This document shows, piece after piece, positions 18,051 to 27,156 of a DNA stretch of 64,000 bases; position 1 is the stretch's first letter, and the number at the start of each line of letters is the position of its first letter. The DNA comes from Mycolicibacterium sp. S2-37 (GTDB taxonomy: Bacteria > Actinomycetota > Actinomycetes > Mycobacteriales > Mycobacteriaceae). Position numbers and translations under genes: made by a program. Location: assembly GCF_017352375.1 (NCBI RefSeq), contig NZ_JAFEVR010000007.1:186001-250000 (forward strand), in the 5' to 3' direction. The notes under the pieces are model-generated. The model worked only from the letters and a program-made list of their open reading frames with translations. It was not told the DNA's origin and ran no database searches.

Positions 18051-20213
18051 GTGACCAGTGTGACGAATCCTTCTCGGCTCGGCCTCCGACGCGGCGCCTC
18101 CGTGAGCGGTCGACCGCCGCTGCGTGGACGCTTCCGCACCGACATCGAGGGGTTGCGGGCGGTCGCGGTGGTGGCCGTCGTGCTCTATCACGCCGGAGTT
18201 CCCGGCCTGGCGGGCGGATTCGTCGGTGTCGACGTGTTCTTCGTGGTCTCCGGATTCCTCATCACCGGCCTGCTGTGGCGCGAGGTCGCCGCCGGGGGTG
18301 TACGCCTGGGCGCCTTCTACGCCGCCCGCGCCCGACGACTGCTGCCCGCCGCGGCCCTGGTGCTGGTGGCCACCGCGATCGGTGCGGTGCTGCTGCTACC
18401 CCCGCTGCAGGCGCGCACTACGCTCTTCGACGCCGTCGCCGGGGCGCTCTACGCAGGCAACTACCGCTTCGCCGTGACCGGCACCGACTATCTGGCCGCG
18501 ACCGATCCCTCGCCGTTGCAACACTATTGGTCTCTCGGTGTCGAGGAGCAGTTCTATCTGCTGTGGCCCGGCCTGATCGTCGGCACCGCATGGCTGGTCG
18601 GCCGCCGGTACGGGCCGTCGGCCGCCCGATCGGTCCTGCCCTATGCGATGGTGCTGCTGCTGGTGGCAGGCGGATCCTTCGCGGTCTCGCTCGCGTGGAC
18701 GCAGAGCTGGCCGTCGTGGGCGTTCTTCTCGCTGCCGAGCCGGGCCTGGGAACTGGCACTGGGTGGGCTGATCGCGCTGACGGCAGGCTGGTGGCGGCGG
18801 CTGCCGCCGGTGGGTGCCGCCCTGATCGGATGGGCCGGGCTGGCGATGATCGTCGTCGCCTGCGCCCGGTTCTCGTCGGCGACACCGTTCCCCGGCGTCG
18901 CGGCGCTGCTCCCTGTCGTGGGCACGGCGATGGTGATCGCCGCGGGCTGCGCGACACCGAACCTCGGTGTGGGCCGGCTGTTGTCCAAGCCGTTGTGCAC
19001 GGCGATCGGGCGGGTGTCGTACTCGTGGTATCTGTGGCACTGGCCGGTGCTGATCCTGGCCCCGGTGCTGCTGGGCGCCCATCTCGGGTTGGCCAGCCGG
19101 CTGGCGCTGGTCGTGATCTCGCTGGGTCTGGCGATCCTGACGCTTCACCTGGTGGAGAATCCGGCGCGGTTCGCCGCCGCGCTGCGGGGTTCGGCGCTGC
19201 GCAGTCTGGCCGTCGGCGGGATCGCCACCGCGACCGCGGTGTGCGCGGCGATCGTGCTACTGACCCTTCGCCCGGTCCCGACGGGTAGCGGAACCCCGGC
19301 GGTGCCCGTGGCGCTCACCGCACCGTCGGTGGCCGCTGCCCCGCGGGGGATCATCCCGCCGCCGGCGCCGACAGCGAGGGAGCAGGTGCATGCCGCAGTG
19401 GCGGCGGCGGCCGGACTGCGCGACGTACCGGCCAACCTGGATCCGCCGCTGGATGCGGTGCCCAAACCGGAGGTCTTCCTCAACGGGTGTGTGTTGTCGT
19501 GGCGCGACGTCGATCAGCCGGAATGCGTCGCCGGTGAGCAGAACGCCACCGTGCGGGTGGCTCTGGTCGGCGACTCGCACGCCGCCATGTGGCAGCCCGC
19601 CCTGGAAACTGCTGCGAAACAGAACCATTGGCGGCTCGAGACGATGAGCAAGGTGACCTGTCCGCTGATGGAGTTGCCGATCCACAGCCCCTACCTCGGC
19701 CGGACCTACACCGAGTGCGAGCAGTGGCGCACCGACGCGCTGGCGCGGCTCGACCGGGAGCGCCCCCAGCTCGTCGTGGTCGACATGTCCCGCCGCTACG
19801 GGGCCGACTTCGGCTTCGCCTCGTACGACCCGGCGTGGCTCGACGGCCTGGCGCGATTGGTGACCCGGTTGCGCGCGACCGGGGCGAAGGTGGTGGTGCT
19901 CGGCCCCGCACCCGACCCGCAGTCGACGGTGCCCACCTGCCTGTCCGGTCACCTCGACGATGTTCCCGCGTGCACGCCGGCCCGCGGGATCGCCGTCAAC
20001 GCAGGCGGTGTCGCTGCCGAGTCGGCGACCGTCACGGCGGCCGGGGGCCAGTACGCCGAGCTCACCGATCTGTTCTGCACCGACACCGTGTGCCCGGTGA
20101 TCATCGGCAACACCCTGGTGTACCGCGACGACAACCACATCACCGGCGAATACGCGCGGCTGATGTCACCGGTGGTCGAGGACGTCGTCCAGCGGGCGCT
20201 CTCGGCGTCGTAA
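18051..20213 (+). CDS. OatA-like acyltransferase with SGNH domain
   Basis: A 720-residue envelope O-acyltransferase. Residues about 25-410 hold roughly ten to eleven membrane segments of acyltransferase-3 type (DIEGLRAVAVVAVVLYHAG, HYWSLGVEEQFYLLWP, YSWYLWHWPVL). After a Pro/Ala-rich linker, an extracytoplasmic SGNH hydrolase domain (about 470-720) has VALVGDSHAAMW as the serine block and DDNHIT as the Asp/His block. Such proteins move acetyl or longer acyl groups onto cell-wall sugars. The exact acceptor is unknown. Confidence 0.9.
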   Translation: MTSVTNPSRLGLRRGASVSGRPPLRGRFRTDIEGLRAVAVVAVVLYHAGVPGLAGGFVGVDVFFVVSGFLITGLLWREVAAGGVRLGAFYAARARRLLPAAALVLVATAIGAVLLLPPLQARTTLFDAVAGALYAGNYRFAVTGTDYLAATDPSPLQHYWSLGVEEQFYLLWPGLIVGTAWLVGRRYGPSAARSVLPYAMVLLLVAGGSFAVSLAWTQSWPSWAFFSLPSRAWELALGGLIALTAGWWRRLPPVGAALIGWAGLAMIVVACARFSSATPFPGVAALLPVVGTAMVIAAGCATPNLGVGRLLSKPLCTAIGRVSYSWYLWHWPVLILAPVLLGAHLGLASRLALVVISLGLAILTLHLVENPARFAAALRGSALRSLAVGGIATATAVCAAIVLLTLRPVPTGSGTPAVPVALTAPSVAAAPRGIIPPPAPTAREQVHAAVAAAAGLRDVPANLDPPLDAVPKPEVFLNGCVLSWRDVDQPECVAGEQNATVRVALVGDSHAAMWQPALETAAKQNHWRLETMSKVTCPLMELPIHSPYLGRTYTECEQWRTDALARLDRERPQLVVVDMSRRYGADFGFASYDPAWLDGLARLVTRLRATGAKVVVLGPAPDPQSTVPTCLSGHLDDVPACTPARGIAVNAGGVAAESATVTAAGGQYAELTDLFCTDTVCPVIIGNTLVYRDDNHITGEYARLMSPVVEDVVQRALSAS

Positions 20214-20223
20214 CGATGAGCCG

Positions 20224-20997
20224 TCAGCGCCGGTACGGGTGCGATGTGGCGGCCAGTGCGCGTTCGGTCCGGTCGGCATAGCCGCCGCCGAACAGCACGA
20301 CGTGCGCCAGCAGCGGGTAGAGCTGATGGAGCGCGGTGCGCTCGCGCCATCCCTTCCGAAGTGGGCGCACCCCTTGGTATCCCGCGATGATCTCGTCGAG
20401 GAAGGGACAGCCGAACAGTGCCAGCATCGCCAGATCCGTCTCATGATGGCCACCGTGCGCGGCGGGGTCGATCAGCACCACACCGCGGTCGGTCCACATG
20501 ACATTGCCGCTCCACAGATCGCCGTGCAAACGGGCCGCCGGCGCACCGTCGTCGACATCGCCTGCCTCGCAACGAGCGATGACTGTGTCGAGATCGGCGC
20601 GGGCTCGCGGGCTCAGCCGCGGACGGGCCCGCTCCCCCATCGGCCCGATCCGCTCCTGAGCGTAGAACGCGCCCCACACATCGTGTTCGGCGAACGACAT
20701 CGGCAGCGGGTCGCTCAGCGACCCGAAGAAGCCCGGCCCCGCCCAGCCCTCCGGAGCGGCGCCGAACGCCGCGGCGCCGGCCGAGTGGGTCACCGCGAGC
20801 CGCTCACCGAACCGGCGCGCCTCGGCGCGTGTCGGCGGCACAGGATCCAGGCGCTCGAGTGTCAACGACGATGCGTCCACGTCGAGCACGCGGACGCAAG
20901 GCACCCCGTCCGGCACCGCCAGCCAGCGCAGACCGGCCGCCTCACAGGCGAAGAACTCCGCTGGCGCGGCCGGATGGCGTTTGACGAACGCGGCCAC
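20224..20997 (-). CDS. Fructosamine kinase / aminoglycoside phosphotransferase-like protein
   Basis: A 257-residue kinase-fold protein. HGDLWSGNVMW is the catalytic loop and VLIDPAAHGGHHETDLAML the metal-binding region, both typical of fructosamine-3-kinases, which deglycate proteins by phosphorylating the bound sugar. The GTG at 20997 follows the SDR stop codon by one base, so the genes form an operon. The substrate is inferred only from family. Confidence 0.83.
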   Translation of the reverse strand: MAAFVKRHPAAPAEFFACEAAGLRWLAVPDGVPCVRVLDVDASSLTLERLDPVPPTRAEARRFGERLAVTHSAGAAAFGAAPEGWAGPGFFGSLSDPLPMSFAEHDVWGAFYAQERIGPMGERARPRLSPRARADLDTVIARCEAGDVDDGAPAARLHGDLWSGNVMWTDRGVVLIDPAAHGGHHETDLAMLALFGCPFLDEIIAGYQGVRPLRKGWRERTALHQLYPLLAHVVLFGGGYADRTERALAATSHPYRR

Positions 20998-20998
20998 C

Positions 20999-21835
20999 TC
21001 AGAGCGTGCGCGGTATCCGGGCGACGGTGGCGATCATCCGGTCCCGCACTGCGGTGGGCAGATTCGTCATCAGCGCCAGCTGGATCCTGGGGCCGACGCC
21101 CACGGCGTACCGTGCCCGTGGCCGCGTGGCGGTCAGCGCCTCTTCGACCACCGCCACCACCTTGTCGGTCGGCACCGCGAGTTTGCGCGCGGCGGGCACG
21201 AACTTCTTCATTCCGGCGAGGTGGCGGGCGTAGAGGTCTCGCTGCTGCGCGGGCATCGCCGCCTCGGCGTCGCGGACCATGTCGTCGGCGCCGCGCCACA
21301 TGTCGGTGTCGGTCTGCGCCGGCTCGATGAGGATCACCGCCACCCCCCACGGCTTCAACTCGACCCGCAGTGCATCCGCGCACGCCTCCAGGGCGAACTT
21401 CGACGCGCTGTACGCGCCGAGCAGCGGCATCGAGATCTGTCCGTTGAGACTCGAGATGAAGACCACCCGGCCCCGGGACTCCCGCAGCTTCGGCAGCACC
21501 GCCTGCGTGACGGCGATCTGCCCGAACACGTTGACGTCGAACTGTTTCCGCCAGTCGGCCGGACTGACCGTCTCCACCGCGCCCGCGACGACGATGCCGG
21601 CGTTGTTGACCACGGCGTCCAGCGTGGCCGGCAACAATGTGGGGAGCGCGGACACCTGGTCGGGATCGGTGACGTCGAGAAGCACCGGCGTGATGCGCTC
21701 GCCGAGCGCCGAAGCCTCCGCGGCGTCGCGGTCGTTACGCACCCCCGCGACGACGTCCCAGCCCTGCGCGGCGATGCGGGCGATGATGGCGCGACCGATT
21801 CCGCGGGACGCGCCGGTGACCAGAGCTGTCGGCAT
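20999..21835 (-). CDS. Short-chain dehydrogenase/reductase
   Basis: A 278-residue classical SDR. The nucleotide-binding motif is TGASRGIG at residues 7-14, NNAG lies near residue 78, and the active site reads SSLNGQISMPLLGAYSASK (Tyr and Lys of YxxxK). The start of the cofactor pocket (GVRND) suggests NADP. The substrate is unknown. It lies downstream of the DUF1275 gene and upstream of the kinase-like gene on the same strand. Confidence 0.9.
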   Translation of the reverse strand: MPTALVTGASRGIGRAIIARIAAQGWDVVAGVRNDRDAAEASALGERITPVLLDVTDPDQVSALPTLLPATLDAVVNNAGIVVAGAVETVSPADWRKQFDVNVFGQIAVTQAVLPKLRESRGRVVFISSLNGQISMPLLGAYSASKFALEACADALRVELKPWGVAVILIEPAQTDTDMWRGADDMVRDAEAAMPAQQRDLYARHLAGMKKFVPAARKLAVPTDKVVAVVEEALTATRPRARYAVGVGPRIQLALMTNLPTAVRDRMIATVARIPRTL

Positions 21836-21843
21836 AACTCACT

Positions 21844-22530
21844 CTAGATGCGTTGGTCGGCGGCCGGACCGAGGGTGAAGATCGCGGCGGCAACGGCGAC
21901 GACGACGGCGGCCAGTGCGATCACCGGCGCCACCGTGACCCGGGTCAACGTCGCGCCGACCACTGCGCCGGCGCACATCGTCGCCACGACTCCGTAGCGC
22001 AGTTTCTCCCGCTGGCCGGTGCCGCCGGCCAGTCTGCTGTCGAAGCCGATCCCCACGATCGTCTGAGTCAGCACCGTCGTGCTGAGCTCCTGGATGCCGA
22101 AGGTGCGCGCGGTCGCATTCTGCACGCCGAACACGATCGCGAGCCCGGCGATCAGGATGAGTTTGCGGTCGTCGTGATAGTCCAGGACTCCGGCGCCGGC
22201 CAGGATCGAAAGCGTCAGCAGCAGAACGATTTCGGTGCCGAAGGCGACGGCCAGCCAGCGCCGGACACGGCTGTCGAGGTGGCGGGCCAGCCGCCCGCCG
22301 AGCACGGTGCCGGCCAGGAAGCTGAGGAACGCCACGACCGCCGCGGTGCGATCGACCACGGTGCTGTCGACGAACCAGAAACCCAGGAAGATCACGTTCC
22401 CCGTCATGTTGGCGACGAAGACGTGCCCCAGCACCAGGATGCTGATCGCGTCGACCAGCCCGGTGGCGAAGGTGAGCAGCAGCAGCGCCGTGACGGTCAG
22501 GCGGTCCGAGACCGGTGAGGTGACAGGCAT
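21844..22530 (-). CDS. YoaK/DUF1275 family membrane protein
   Basis: A 228-residue integral membrane protein with about six or seven hydrophobic segments. The DUF1275 start is FATGLVDAISILVLGHVFVANMTGN. The function of the family is unknown. It ends 8 nt before the SDR start, so it probably opens a three-gene operon. Confidence 0.85.
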   Translation of the reverse strand: MPVTSPVSDRLTVTALLLLTFATGLVDAISILVLGHVFVANMTGNVIFLGFWFVDSTVVDRTAAVVAFLSFLAGTVLGGRLARHLDSRVRRWLAVAFGTEIVLLLTLSILAGAGVLDYHDDRKLILIAGLAIVFGVQNATARTFGIQELSTTVLTQTIVGIGFDSRLAGGTGQREKLRYGVVATMCAGAVVGATLTRVTVAPVIALAAVVVAVAAAIFTLGPAADQRI

Positions 22531-22555
22531 GGCACCGAGTTATCGAATTCCGTTG

Positions 22556-23458
22556 TCAGAGTTGCGGGGTGAGGTCCAGGTTGGTGATCGGGATCATCCC
22601 GGTGATGCGCCAGTCGGCGTTGTGACGCTCCATCGTCAGGCGATAGGACCGGTAGCGCAGCGACGGGATGTTCTTGTTCACCGGGCTGGTGGACACCGAG
22701 TTGGTGTAGACGATTGCCGACGCCTCGGTCGGCGACAGCGCCTCCACGGCGGTGCCCAGCACCTCGGTGGTGTTGGACACCTGGGCCTGCTTGTTGGTGG
22801 CCACGATCGCGTCGATGTAGCGGCGGTACTCCACGGCGAAGTCCCCCGTCAGGAAGCGCGACGAGCGGTCCGGCAGCGCCGCCATGTCGTCGGGCGTGTA
22901 GGTCCACAGTGTGGTGATCGCCTCGGTCGCGGTACGGGCGATGTTGAGCTTGGTGTCTACGGCCGCACGGTCGGCGAGGTACGGCTGCAACGTCGCACCG
23001 GCGAACGCGCCCGCCGCGATGAACAGTACCGATGCCGCCGTGGCCGCGATCAGGAGCCGCTTGCCTGCGGGCCGGTGCGGTACGAGGACGGGTGCGGACT
23101 CCGGCTCGGCAGCGTCGGCCTCGGCGGCGTCCGCCTCAGGAGCGTCGACCTCGGCAGCGTCGGCCTCGGCGGCGTCGGCATCAGAAGCGTCGGCCTCGGC
23201 CGGTTCGGCCTCCACGTCCGGCTGGGGCTCAGGGTCCTGGGCGACCGGCTTCGGCGTGCGCCGCGACTTACCCGTCGGCACGCGCGGCGCCGTGGTCTCG
23301 GCCTGCTCGGCCGGATCCGCTTCGGTCGTATCCTGGTCGGCCGGATTCGCTTCGGCCGCAACGGCCTTCGCGCGACGCCAGGGCAGCCGCCGCCTGCGCG
23401 CCGGCTTGTCGGCGGACCCGGTGGTCAGATCACCTGAATCAGCTGGCTGATCTTCCAC
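22556..23458 (-). CDS. mam1D: Mce-associated membrane protein Mam1D
   Basis: The last gene of the mce1 operon, 300 residues. A long acidic, alanine-rich cytoplasmic N-terminal region is followed by one membrane helix (about residues 138-160) and a Mce-associated extracytoplasmic domain ending ADWRITGMIPITNLDLTPQL. The accessory Mam proteins are thought to stabilise the Mce lipid-import complex. I chose the GTG at 23458, which has GGAAGG at proper distance; a TTG at 23491 is possible. The start overlaps mam1C by 34 nt. It contains six 15-bp repeats. Equivalent to Rv0178. Confidence 0.87.
   Translation of the reverse strand: MEDQPADSGDLTTGSADKPARRRRLPWRRAKAVAAEANPADQDTTEADPAEQAETTAPRVPTGKSRRTPKPVAQDPEPQPDVEAEPAEADASDADAAEADAAEVDAPEADAAEADAAEPESAPVLVPHRPAGKRLLIAATAASVLFIAAGAFAGATLQPYLADRAAVDTKLNIARTATEAITTLWTYTPDDMAALPDRSSRFLTGDFAVEYRRYIDAIVATNKQAQVSNTTEVLGTAVEALSPTEASAIVYTNSVSTSPVNKNIPSLRYRSYRLTMERHNADWRITGMIPITNLDLTPQL
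23112..23201 (-). repeat. Six tandem 15-bp repeats inside mam1D
   Basis: Six consecutive 15-bp units (consensus GCGTCGGCCTCGGCG on the plus strand) encode repeats of the type EADAA/SDADA in the acidic linker. The units differ at a few positions. Copy number is likely to vary between strains. Confidence 0.85.
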
Positions 23459-23982
23459 TGCTGTCCTTCCTTCATCGCGGTGGCCACCCAACGGTTGCCG
23501 CTCTCGATCGTCGACTTACCGTCCGGCGTCTTGGACGTGGTCTTCGTGGCCACCAGGACGTCGGCGCTGCCGTTGTCGTTCCAGCGCTGCACCCCGGCCT
23601 CGACGACGCTGCCCTCGGTGGGCTCCGCGCGGGCGACCTGGATGAGGATCTCGTTCTGCTTCTGCTTGAACATCGTCGCGAACTCGCCGGTGCCCTGCGC
23701 CAGCACCCGGTCGGCGTAGGCGTTGGCGTTGAACGGGTCCAGCGTCGTGTACATGGTCATGAAGCCGCGGACGTAGTACAGCGCCTCGGCGTTGCGCTGG
23801 TCGGCCCGCCGATCGCTCTCGTAGGACACCAGCATCAGCGACGCGGCCGTCACCGCCGCGACCAGCAGCAGCCCGGCCACCGTCGACCAGATCATCAGCG
23901 GCCGGCTGCGCGGCTCACGCGGCTCGACCGCGAAGTCGAAGTAGTCACGCTCCTGCGCGTCGACTCTGCGCCGTGGACTCAC
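23425..23982 (-). CDS. mam1C: Mce-associated membrane protein Mam1C
   Basis: A 185-residue protein with a short cytoplasmic N-terminus, one membrane helix (about residues 30-52) and a Mce-associated domain (NTF2-like), ending EGQQWKISQLIQVI. It is part of the mce1 accessory set and equivalent to Rv0177. The GTG at 23982 overlaps the mam1B stop by 4 nt (GTGA). Confidence 0.88.
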   Translation of the reverse strand: MSPRRRVDAQERDYFDFAVEPREPRSRPLMIWSTVAGLLLVAAVTAASLMLVSYESDRRADQRNAEALYYVRGFMTMYTTLDPFNANAYADRVLAQGTGEFATMFKQKQNEILIQVARAEPTEGSVVEAGVQRWNDNGSADVLVATKTTSKTPDGKSTIESGNRWVATAMKEGQQWKISQLIQVI

Positions 23983-24956
23983 TGACCACCACCCTGCATC
24001 AGCGGCTTCTTCAACACGGTCAGGTTGTCCACCCGCCAGTCGTCGCCGACCTTCACGAAGTCCACCCGCACGGTGGCCGTGATGAACTTCAGATCCTCGA
24101 CCTTTGTCCCGCGCTGACCCTGCATGGCCAGCAGCATCGCGGCCCGGTCCGTCGTCACCGGCGGATTCGGCAGCACCGCACTGGTCACCGCCCAGTACTC
24201 GTTGGTCGACGGGCCTGCCTTGCGCACCGCCTCCTGCTGACTGACCAGCTGCTCCCGGTAGGAGTCGGTGGTCAGCGTCTGGGCCCGGGCGAAATCCTCG
24301 TCGATCGTGTCGGTGCTGTAGCTGAGCAGCTGTTCGACGATCCGCGGCCCCTGCTCGACGATCTGCGCACGCGCCTGATCCACAGCCTGCTGGTGGCGGT
24401 ACACGACCAGATAGTTCAGCCCGACGGCCAGCACGCTGGCCGCCACCGCGACGGCCAGCACTTCGGCCGTCAATCGCCGGATGTCGCGCTCCGGCCGCGC
24501 CGCCGGGCGCACCTCGGTGCGCAGCAGCATGTCGGCGAACGTGCGCCGCCGCCCGTCCCACAGCGGCCACAGCCAGCCGACGAACAGCGCCGCGGTGTCC
24601 AGTAGATGCGCCAGATCCCGCACCAGCAGACGTCCGAAACCCATCGCCGCGCCGTCGCGGCGCACCACCCGGATGCGGAAGAGCGCGCGTCCCAGCGACC
24701 ATCCCGTCGTACTCGGCAGCAGCCACCGGTTGGCGGCCATCGCGACGACCGTGAGCGCAGCGATGACCGCGAAGATCCACCACAGCCAGCCGAGCTGCGG
24801 CCCCACCAGCAGCCAGGGCGCGGTCGTGCCGAGCACCGCCAGGCCCGGGAGCACGTCGACGGCCAGGGCGCCCGCCCGGGTGTGCCATTCGGCGACGCGT
24901 TCGGTGGGACGGTGCACCACGGGTTCGTCGGACACGGGATCGAGTACCGCCGTCAC
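23979..24956 (-). CDS. mam1B: RDD-domain Mce-associated protein Mam1B
   Basis: A 325-residue protein combining an N-terminal RDD membrane domain (about residues 20-145, three hydrophobic segments; AEWHTRAGALAVDVLPG and GWSLGRALFRIRVVRRDG) with a C-terminal Mce-associated domain after a fourth helix. The C-terminal domain ends KVGDDWRVDNLTVLKKP. It is equivalent to Rv0176. It overlaps both neighbours by 4 nt. Confidence 0.88.
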   Translation of the reverse strand: MTAVLDPVSDEPVVHRPTERVAEWHTRAGALAVDVLPGLAVLGTTAPWLLVGPQLGWLWWIFAVIAALTVVAMAANRWLLPSTTGWSLGRALFRIRVVRRDGAAMGFGRLLVRDLAHLLDTAALFVGWLWPLWDGRRRTFADMLLRTEVRPAARPERDIRRLTAEVLAVAVAASVLAVGLNYLVVYRHQQAVDQARAQIVEQGPRIVEQLLSYSTDTIDEDFARAQTLTTDSYREQLVSQQEAVRKAGPSTNEYWAVTSAVLPNPPVTTDRAAMLLAMQGQRGTKVEDLKFITATVRVDFVKVGDDWRVDNLTVLKKPLMQGGGQ

Positions 24957-25624
24957 GAGGTGACCTGGTCGAGCCTGGCGACCTTGTAGGTTCCGTCGGC
25001 CGGCGCCATCTGCACACGGAGCCGGTAACCCTGCTCCTGATCGGCGGCTTCGGAGTTGGTGACCTTCACCCGGACCGCCACCAGCACGTCGATCGACCCG
25101 TCCCCGTTGTGTTTCTCGACCGCGGCGCGCATGTCCGACACCTGCACCTGCACGTCCGCCGCGCGGTACGCATCGACGAGCATCCCGCTGTAGAGCGCGG
25201 CCTGGGCGCCGAAATCACCCGTCGAGCACTCGATGATCTTGGCCTGGCCGGTCGTCATCGCGGTGGTGTCGGGCGCCTGCGTCGCGGCGACGCAATCCTT
25301 GGCGGCCTGCAGCGCGCGGACCTCGTTGGAGGCCAGCGTGGCGCTCTCGCCGTGGGACCGCAACGCGACGTAGCCGCCGACGGCCGCCCCCGCGGTCAAG
25401 AGGAGCAGCGTCACGCAGATCGCGGTCAGCCAGCCGCGGCCGAGCCGGGACGGACGGCGGCCGTCCTGCGCCGGCTCGGCCGGGGTGGCCGTGTCGTCGG
25501 GGGTGTCTTCGGTTGCAGATTCGGTTGTGTCGTCCGGGGATACTGCTACCGAGGTGTCCGGCGTGTTGTCAGCATCGGGGGTGGGAGTGGGGTTCAGCTG
25601 GCGGGCGCCAGCATCTCCTTCCAT
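24953..25624 (-). CDS. mam1A: Mce-associated membrane protein Mam1A
   Basis: A 223-residue protein. An acidic Asp/Thr-rich N-terminal tail (about residues 10-55) precedes one membrane helix (LTAICVTLLLLTAGAAVGGY) and a Mce-associated domain. It is equivalent to Rv0175. The start lies 31 nt inside the mce1F coding end, which suggests translational coupling. Confidence 0.88.
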   Translation of the reverse strand: MEGDAGARQLNPTPTPDADNTPDTSVAVSPDDTTESATEDTPDDTATPAEPAQDGRRPSRLGRGWLTAICVTLLLLTAGAAVGGYVALRSHGESATLASNEVRALQAAKDCVAATQAPDTTAMTTGQAKIIECSTGDFGAQAALYSGMLVDAYRAADVQVQVSDMRAAVEKHNGDGSIDVLVAVRVKVTNSEAADQEQGYRLRVQMAPADGTYKVARLDQVTS

Positions 25625-27153
25625 CCGTCGTCTCCTGGTTTGATCGTATTGCTGACGTTGTACTTGACGCCGTCAGGCCCGACCACCTCGCCGCTGGCTG
25701 GGCTGTACACCGCAGTGCCTGGTGGTCCTGGTGCCGGAGTGTAGATGCACGGGTTGGGCTGTTGTCCACTGCACTCGACACGACCCTGTCCCGGCGGGCT
25801 CAGCGGATCGCTGATCGGTGAGAGGGACTGCGGCGGCGGTAATTGATCGGCCGGTAGCGGGTTCATCCCGTTGTTGACCGACGGCGCCGGGATGACCCGG
25901 CCCGGGTTGACCGGCTGGTTGCAGCGTGCACCCGGTGCCGGGCAGTCACGGATCTGGTTCGGATCGCCGTACCACGGGTTGGTCCCCAGCGGCACGTACG
26001 GCTCGTCGCTGCGGCATTCCTTCGGGGTGGCCGCGCGCTTACCCGGCACGTCGGCGCACGGATAGTTGCGTGCACCGCGAACCACGTTGCCCTGGAAGTC
26101 CTTCGGGATCTTGCAGTAGGTGCCCGACGGCAGCGGCGCCATGCTGGTGTCGGCGGGTGAGCGCCATTCCGAGGCGGGAAGGAAGCCGGTCAGACACGGC
26201 GCGGGCTGGTTGATCGACAGGCCGAAGTGCAGCAGACCCTCACCCTCGAAGATCGTTCCGGCCTGTGACGCCGCAGCGCCCTGCGGCAGGACAACCAGGG
26301 TCTGCTCGAGGCCCTTGTTGTAGCGCTTGAGCATGTCGAACACCACCGACAAGTTCGCCAGCGTCTGGGGCAGCGAATCGCGCACCCCGCTGAACACCGC
26401 ATTGAGCTGATCGGCCGTCGGCGCGGCCTGCTGGAGACCGCTGCGCAGCGCGGCGTCCTGCTCGGCGGACTGGGCGGCCAGGATGTTCAGATTGCGTGCC
26501 CACTGCTCGATGTTGTCGCCCGATTGGACCTGGCTGTCCAGGATCGGCGCCGAGTTGTCGATGATGTCGTTGACCGGTCCGAGGTTGTCGCGGAAGTCCG
26601 ACGCGATGTGGGTCGTCGAGTCGACCAGACGCTGCAGCGCCGGCCCGAGCCCGCCCACCGCGTCGGCCGTCTCGGTGAGCAACGAATCGATCTTGTCGGC
26701 AGGCAGTACCGAGAGACCTTCGTTGGCCGCGTCGAGCGCGGGACCGACCTCGCTGGGCACCGTGCTCTCGGTGATGGTCTGCCCGTCGCTGAAGTACTGC
26801 CCGGGATTCCCGTCCGAGACCAGGTCGAGGTACTGCTCACCGATGGCCGACACCGAGTGCACGTTGGCGACCGCGTCGACCGGGATCTTGTACCGGTTGT
26901 CGATGCTCATCGTGGCCCTGGCGCCGGTCTCCGTGGGCTCCACCGCGGTGACCTTGCCGATCGTGGTGCCGCGGTAGGTGACGTTGGCCGTCTCGTACAG
27001 CCCGCCGGAGCGGGGCAGCTCGGCCGACAGCGTGTACTGCCCGATCCCGAGCAGGCTCGGCACCCGCAGGTAGTACCAGCCCAGCACGGTCAGCGCGAGA
27101 ACGGTCAGGATGGTGAAGATCACCAGCTGGATCTTGATGAAGCGGGTCAGCAC
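25594..27153 (-). CDS. mce1F: Mce-family lipid-import protein Mce1F
   Basis: A 519-residue exported protein with an N-terminal membrane anchor (about residues 5-30), an MlaD/Mce domain (about 35-120: YTLSAELPRSGGLYETANVTY), a long helical region and a Pro/Gly-rich C-terminal tail. The six Mce1 proteins are thought to form a hydrophobic conduit that carries fatty and mycolic acids across the periplasm. It follows mce1E after 3 nt. Confidence 0.94.
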   Translation of the reverse strand: MLTRFIKIQLVIFTILTVLALTVLGWYYLRVPSLLGIGQYTLSAELPRSGGLYETANVTYRGTTIGKVTAVEPTETGARATMSIDNRYKIPVDAVANVHSVSAIGEQYLDLVSDGNPGQYFSDGQTITESTVPSEVGPALDAANEGLSVLPADKIDSLLTETADAVGGLGPALQRLVDSTTHIASDFRDNLGPVNDIIDNSAPILDSQVQSGDNIEQWARNLNILAAQSAEQDAALRSGLQQAAPTADQLNAVFSGVRDSLPQTLANLSVVFDMLKRYNKGLEQTLVVLPQGAAASQAGTIFEGEGLLHFGLSINQPAPCLTGFLPASEWRSPADTSMAPLPSGTYCKIPKDFQGNVVRGARNYPCADVPGKRAATPKECRSDEPYVPLGTNPWYGDPNQIRDCPAPGARCNQPVNPGRVIPAPSVNNGMNPLPADQLPPPQSLSPISDPLSPPGQGRVECSGQQPNPCIYTPAPGPPGTAVYSPASGEVVGPDGVKYNVSNTIKPGDDGWKEMLAPAS

Positions 27154-27156
27154 AGC

